A stretch of DNA of 11,913 nucleotides from Rhodospirillales bacterium (lineage in GTDB: Bacteria > Pseudomonadota > Alphaproteobacteria > Rhodospirillales > Casp-alpha2), in the NCBI GenBank assembly GCA_018664265.1, contig JABJOR010000562.1, positions 1 through 11,913 on the forward strand. The letters are read 5' to 3'. The notes under the pieces were generated by a model that worked only from the letters and a program-made list of their open reading frames with translations, did not search any database and was not told the DNA's origin. The position numbers and the translations under genes were made by a program. Of the stretch, positions 6,198 to 11,913 are shown piece after piece. The stretch's first letter is position 1; every line of letters starts with the position of its first letter.

Positions 6198-7613
6198 ATG
6201 ACGACAATTGAGCAGAGCCAAAGTCCAACGGACGTCCAATGGTCAGAAATTAGCGCCAGGCTGCGCTCTGAAATAGGGGAGGCGGCTTATCAAAGCTGGA
6301 TCAAACCGATTTCGGTTCATGATCGTGACGGTGCTATCATTCGTATTTCTGTGCCAACCCGTTTCATGGGGGATTGGGTCAGTGCACATTACGCAGACCG
6401 TCTGGCAGAGCTTTGGCGTGATCATGATTCCGAGGTTTGTTCTATCGATGTTATGGTTCAGCCGGATCGTTATTCACAGGCCCGATCTGAAAGTCGCCGC
6501 GAAGCTGAAGCTGCGATGGTTAATAACCATGATGGGCATAATCGCCGTAACGGCGACGATGGTGTGAACCCTGCCAATGGCAAGGCCGATATCTGTGCGC
6601 CGCTTGATCCTAAATTCACCTTTGATAACTATGTTGTTGGCAAGCCAAATGAGTTTGCCTACGCAGCATCCCGGCGTGTTGCCGAGGCCGAAACAGTTCC
6701 GTTCAATCCTTTATTTCTTTATGGTGGCGTCGGTTTGGGCAAGACCCATCTGATGCATGCCATTGCCAATCATATCCGCACTGTGACTCCGCAACGTAAC
6801 GTTGTATACCTGTCCGCTGAAAAATTCATGTACCGGTTTATTCGTGCCCTGCGTGAACAGAATACGGTAGACTTCAAAGACCAGTTTCGTTCCGTGGACG
6901 TTTTGATGATCGATGATGTGCAATTCATCAGCGGCAAGAATTCGACTCAGGAAGAGTTCTTCCATACATTCAATGCACTGGTTGATCAGGGTCGTCAGAT
7001 TGTTATTTCGGCAGATAAATCTCCATCGTATCTGGATGGCATGGAAGAGCGTCTGATCTCGCGGCTCAATTGTGGTCTTGTTGCGGACATTCATGCAACA
7101 ACCTATGAGTTGCGTTTGGGTATCTTGCAGTCAAAGGCAGAAACCCTTGGCGTTGAAATCCCGCAGAAGGTTATGGAATTCCTGGCGCACAAGGTGACGT
7201 CTAATGTTCGTGATCTGGAAGGTGGCCTGAACAGGGTCGTTGCCCACGCCGAGTTGATCGGACGGGAGATCACTTTGGAGACTACCCAGGAAGTGCTGCA
7301 CGATCTTCTGCGTGCCAATGATCGCCGGGTTACGATTGAAGAGATCCAGAAACAAGTCTCCTCACATTTCAATATCCGAATTTCTGATATGCAATCAGCT
7401 CGTCGTGCTCGTTCTGTGGCTCGCCCCCGTCAGGTTGCCATGTATCTGGCAAAACAGCTGACATCGCGTTCATTGCCTGAAATTGGGCGCAAGTTCGGTG
7501 GCCGGGATCACACAACGGTTATGCATGCAGTGAAAAAAGTAGATGAGCTTCGCGAGCGCGATTCGATGTTTGCTGAAGACGTTGAACTGCTTCGGCGCAT
7601 GCTGGAAAGCTGA
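6198..7613 (+). CDS. dnaA: Chromosomal replication initiator protein DnaA
   Basis: An AAA+ ATPase that binds the replication origin and opens it. From the ATG at 6198 it has 471 residues. Domain I is about 10-90 (helicase-loader contacts; W15 and the YQSWIKP segment). Domain II, about 91-135, is a variable Asn/Asp-rich linker. Domain III carries FDNYVVGKPNEFA (142-154), Walker A G176-G-V-G-L-G-K182-T183, Walker B with D239-D240, and EERLISRL (283-290). Domain IV has the DNA-binding signature ARPRQVAMYLAKQLTSRSLP (407-427) and GGRDHTTVMHAV (434-445). The frame is open from an earlier ATG at 6141 (19 more residues), but that one has no ribosome site while 6198 has GAGGA. The gene stands alone, with a long regulatory region before it and an intrinsic terminator after it. 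Confidence 0.97.
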   Translation: MTTIEQSQSPTDVQWSEISARLRSEIGEAAYQSWIKPISVHDRDGAIIRISVPTRFMGDWVSAHYADRLAELWRDHDSEVCSIDVMVQPDRYSQARSESRREAEAAMVNNHDGHNRRNGDDGVNPANGKADICAPLDPKFTFDNYVVGKPNEFAYAASRRVAEAETVPFNPLFLYGGVGLGKTHLMHAIANHIRTVTPQRNVVYLSAEKFMYRFIRALREQNTVDFKDQFRSVDVLMIDDVQFISGKNSTQEEFFHTFNALVDQGRQIVISADKSPSYLDGMEERLISRLNCGLVADIHATTYELRLGILQSKAETLGVEIPQKVMEFLAHKVTSNVRDLEGGLNRVVAHAELIGREITLETTQEVLHDLLRANDRRVTIEEIQKQVSSHFNIRISDMQSARRARSVARPRQVAMYLAKQLTSRSLPEIGRKFGGRDHTTVMHAVKKVDELRERDSMFAEDVELLRRMLES

Positions 7614-7645
7614 TTTCAATCTGTTGTTCTCTAACGCCTTGAATT

Positions 7646-7669
7646 AAAAGCGCTTTTAGCGCTTTTTTT
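7646..7669 (+). terminator. dnaA intrinsic terminator
   Basis: AAAAGCGC (7646-7653), loop TTTTA, GCGC followed by seven T (7659-7669). It is a short GC-core hairpin with flanking A/T pairing, placed 33 bases after the dnaA stop. It implies that dnaN is at least partly transcribed separately from dnaA. Confidence 0.82.
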
Positions 7670-7891
7670 CATGTGCGAAATGATCACGTTTTTATAGCCT
7701 TTCTATAGCCTTCTGATATACTGTGATTCTCCTCAATCGGGCTGTGGCTCTGAGTTGCAGACAGCATTGAGCGGGCGGGTACATTCATTGTTGGGATATC
7801 GTAATCGACGGATTCTAACGGGATGCATTCGAGGAACCAAAACAACTGAATCAAACGTATTTGTAACATTCTGACGAGTAATTCAAACGTA
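7670..7891. promoter_or_regulatory. dnaN upstream region
   Basis: No gene is seen here. After the dnaA terminator comes a tandem TATAGCCTT (7693-7701 and 7704-7712, 11 bases apart). Next is a TATACT (7717-7722) that could be a -10, though no matching -35 is evident. There are two GANTC sites (7725-7729, 7811-7815) and a 9-base direct repeat TCAAACGTA at 7851-7859 and 7883-7891, the second touching the dnaN ATG. The dnaN promoter must lie here if the terminator is efficient, but I cannot place it firmly. Confidence 0.45.
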
Positions 7892-9010
7892 ATGAAACTG
7901 ACCATTGAACGAGCCGCGCTCCTGAAGTCTCTTGGACACGTACAGAGCGTCGTGGAGCGACGCAACACCATTCCGATCCTTTCCAACGTTAAGCTCAGCG
8001 CCCAGGACGGCAAGCTGGATTTAAATGCAACTGATATGGATCTTGATATCGTCGCCGCAGTTGATGCTGATATCGCCGAGCCAGGCTCGACGACGGCACC
8101 TGCCCATACGCTTTTTGAAATTGTCCGCAAGTTGCCGGATGGTGCGCAAGTTGAGCTTGATGCCAGCTCCGGTGACGGTCAACTTGTGCTGCGCGCCGGA
8201 CGCTCACGGTTTGTGCTGACCTGCCTGCCCACGGAAGATTTTCCGGTTATGGCTGGTGGTGAGCCAACGCATTCGTTCAGCCTTCCGGCTGGTGAGCTGC
8301 GGGTGCTGATCGACCGCACAAAATTTGCTATTTCCAATGAGGAAACCCGGTATTATCTGAACGGTATCTACCTTCATGCAGCAGACCGCGATGACACACT
8401 TGTGTTGCGCGCGGTTGCAACCGATGGCCACCGCCTGGCCAGTGTTGAATCACCCCTGCCCTCCGGGGCGGCTGGCATGCCCGGTGTAATTGTCCCGCGC
8501 AAGGCCGTAGCCGAGTTGCGCAAGCTGATTGAAGATTTCTCCGATGATGTGGATGTGGCGCTTTCGGAATCCAAGGTTCGGTTTACCTTTGATGGCGCTG
8601 TTATGACATCCAAACTGATTGACGGTACGTTCCCGGATTATCAGCGGGTTATTCCCGAAGGCAATGACAAGAATATGGATGTTAACGGCAAGTCATTTGC
8701 CGACGCCGTTGATCGCGTTTCTGCTATTTCCAGCGAAAAATCTCGCGCGGTGAAGCTTAAGTTGGCACCGGGCGTGTTGACCTTGTCGGCCTCCAGTGCC
8801 GAGCATGGCAGCGCCACGGAAGAGCTTGAAGTGGAATATTCCGGAAACGAAATAGAAATTGGCTTTAACTCACGGTATCTGCTTGATATCGCCCAGCAGA
8901 TCGAAGGCGATGCCATGCGGTTTGTTCTGGCTGATGCGGCTTCGCCGACGATTGTCCGTGAAGTTGAAGATGCCAGTGCGCTCTATGTGCTTATGCCCAT
9001 GCGTGTTTAA
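7892..9010 (+). CDS. dnaN: DNA polymerase III sliding clamp, beta subunit
   Basis: A 372-residue protein of normal clamp length. The dimer forms a ring around DNA and tethers the replicative polymerase, MutS, ligase and others. The N-terminus MKLTIERAALLKSLGHVQSVVERRNTIP matches the family, as do the first-domain TDMDLDI (47-53), CLPTEDFP (near 110-117), the second-domain NEETRYYLNGIYLH segment, FPDYQRVIPEG, and the C-terminal YVLMPMRV that forms part of the partner-binding pocket. Three repeated clamp domains are expected at about 1-120, 125-245 and 250-372. The ATG at 7892 is the only sensible start, though its ribosome site is poor (GACGAG about 15 bases upstream). recF follows after 52 bases, so dnaN-recF-gyrB likely form one unit. 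Confidence 0.97.
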   Translation: MKLTIERAALLKSLGHVQSVVERRNTIPILSNVKLSAQDGKLDLNATDMDLDIVAAVDADIAEPGSTTAPAHTLFEIVRKLPDGAQVELDASSGDGQLVLRAGRSRFVLTCLPTEDFPVMAGGEPTHSFSLPAGELRVLIDRTKFAISNEETRYYLNGIYLHAADRDDTLVLRAVATDGHRLASVESPLPSGAAGMPGVIVPRKAVAELRKLIEDFSDDVDVALSESKVRFTFDGAVMTSKLIDGTFPDYQRVIPEGNDKNMDVNGKSFADAVDRVSAISSEKSRAVKLKLAPGVLTLSASSAEHGSATEELEVEYSGNEIEIGFNSRYLLDIAQQIEGDAMRFVLADAASPTIVREVEDASALYVLMPMRV

Positions 9011-9062
9011 AGGCGTTTTTTAATAAGCGTATATAACAGATAGCAAGACGTAACGTTCAATA

Positions 9063-11913
<2,851 letters not shown>

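Noticed and set aside
7823..7849. Eight-codon upstream open frame before dnaN
   Set aside because: Very short, with only a weak ACGGG upstream; no sign of attenuation structure.

Overview
The window is a chromosomal housekeeping segment from an alphaproteobacterium. Three things point there: the gene order (ubiB-ubiE divergent from mutM, then an enoyl-CoA hydratase gene, rpsT, dnaA, dnaN, recF, gyrB), which is the usual arrangement around dnaA in that class; the DnaA and GyrB sequences; and the crotonase motifs. GC is moderate, mid-50s percent in the ubiB stretches I counted and clearly lower between genes. I would lean towards a Rhodospirillales-like marine or aquatic lineage, but the sequence alone does not fix the genus.

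Layout. Positions 1-565 (minus) hold the N-terminal part of a two-component signalling protein, receiver plus PAS, cut by the window edge. Positions 658-2967 (minus) are ubiB and ubiE, a two-gene ubiquinone biosynthesis unit read away from mutM. From 3037 everything reads plus: mutM (8-oxoguanine DNA glycosylase, with an altered zinc finger), a small secreted protein of unknown function, an enoyl-CoA hydratase, and rpsT with its own strong promoter and intrinsic terminator. Then comes a 658-base AT-rich non-coding interval, followed by dnaA with its own terminator, a 278-base gap, and the dnaN-recF-gyrB run. gyrB is cut by the right edge inside the TOPRIM domain.

How the genes work together. 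dnaA, dnaN, recF and gyrB supply initiation, the sliding clamp, gap repair and supercoiling. mutM repairs oxidised guanine. ubiE and ubiB act in quinone synthesis. The enoyl-CoA hydratase serves acyl-CoA oxidation, and S20 is a ribosomal protein.

I do not see a previously undescribed system such as a defence island, mobile element or CRISPR array. The points most worth a second look are the MutM zinc finger lacking its last cysteine; a 7-bp hairpin directly before the dnaA ribosome binding site; a cluster of short repeats and regulator-like sites in the rpsT-dnaA interval, which has no DnaA-box cluster; the low-GC signalling gene beside ubiB; and the unrecognised secreted protein between mutM and echA.
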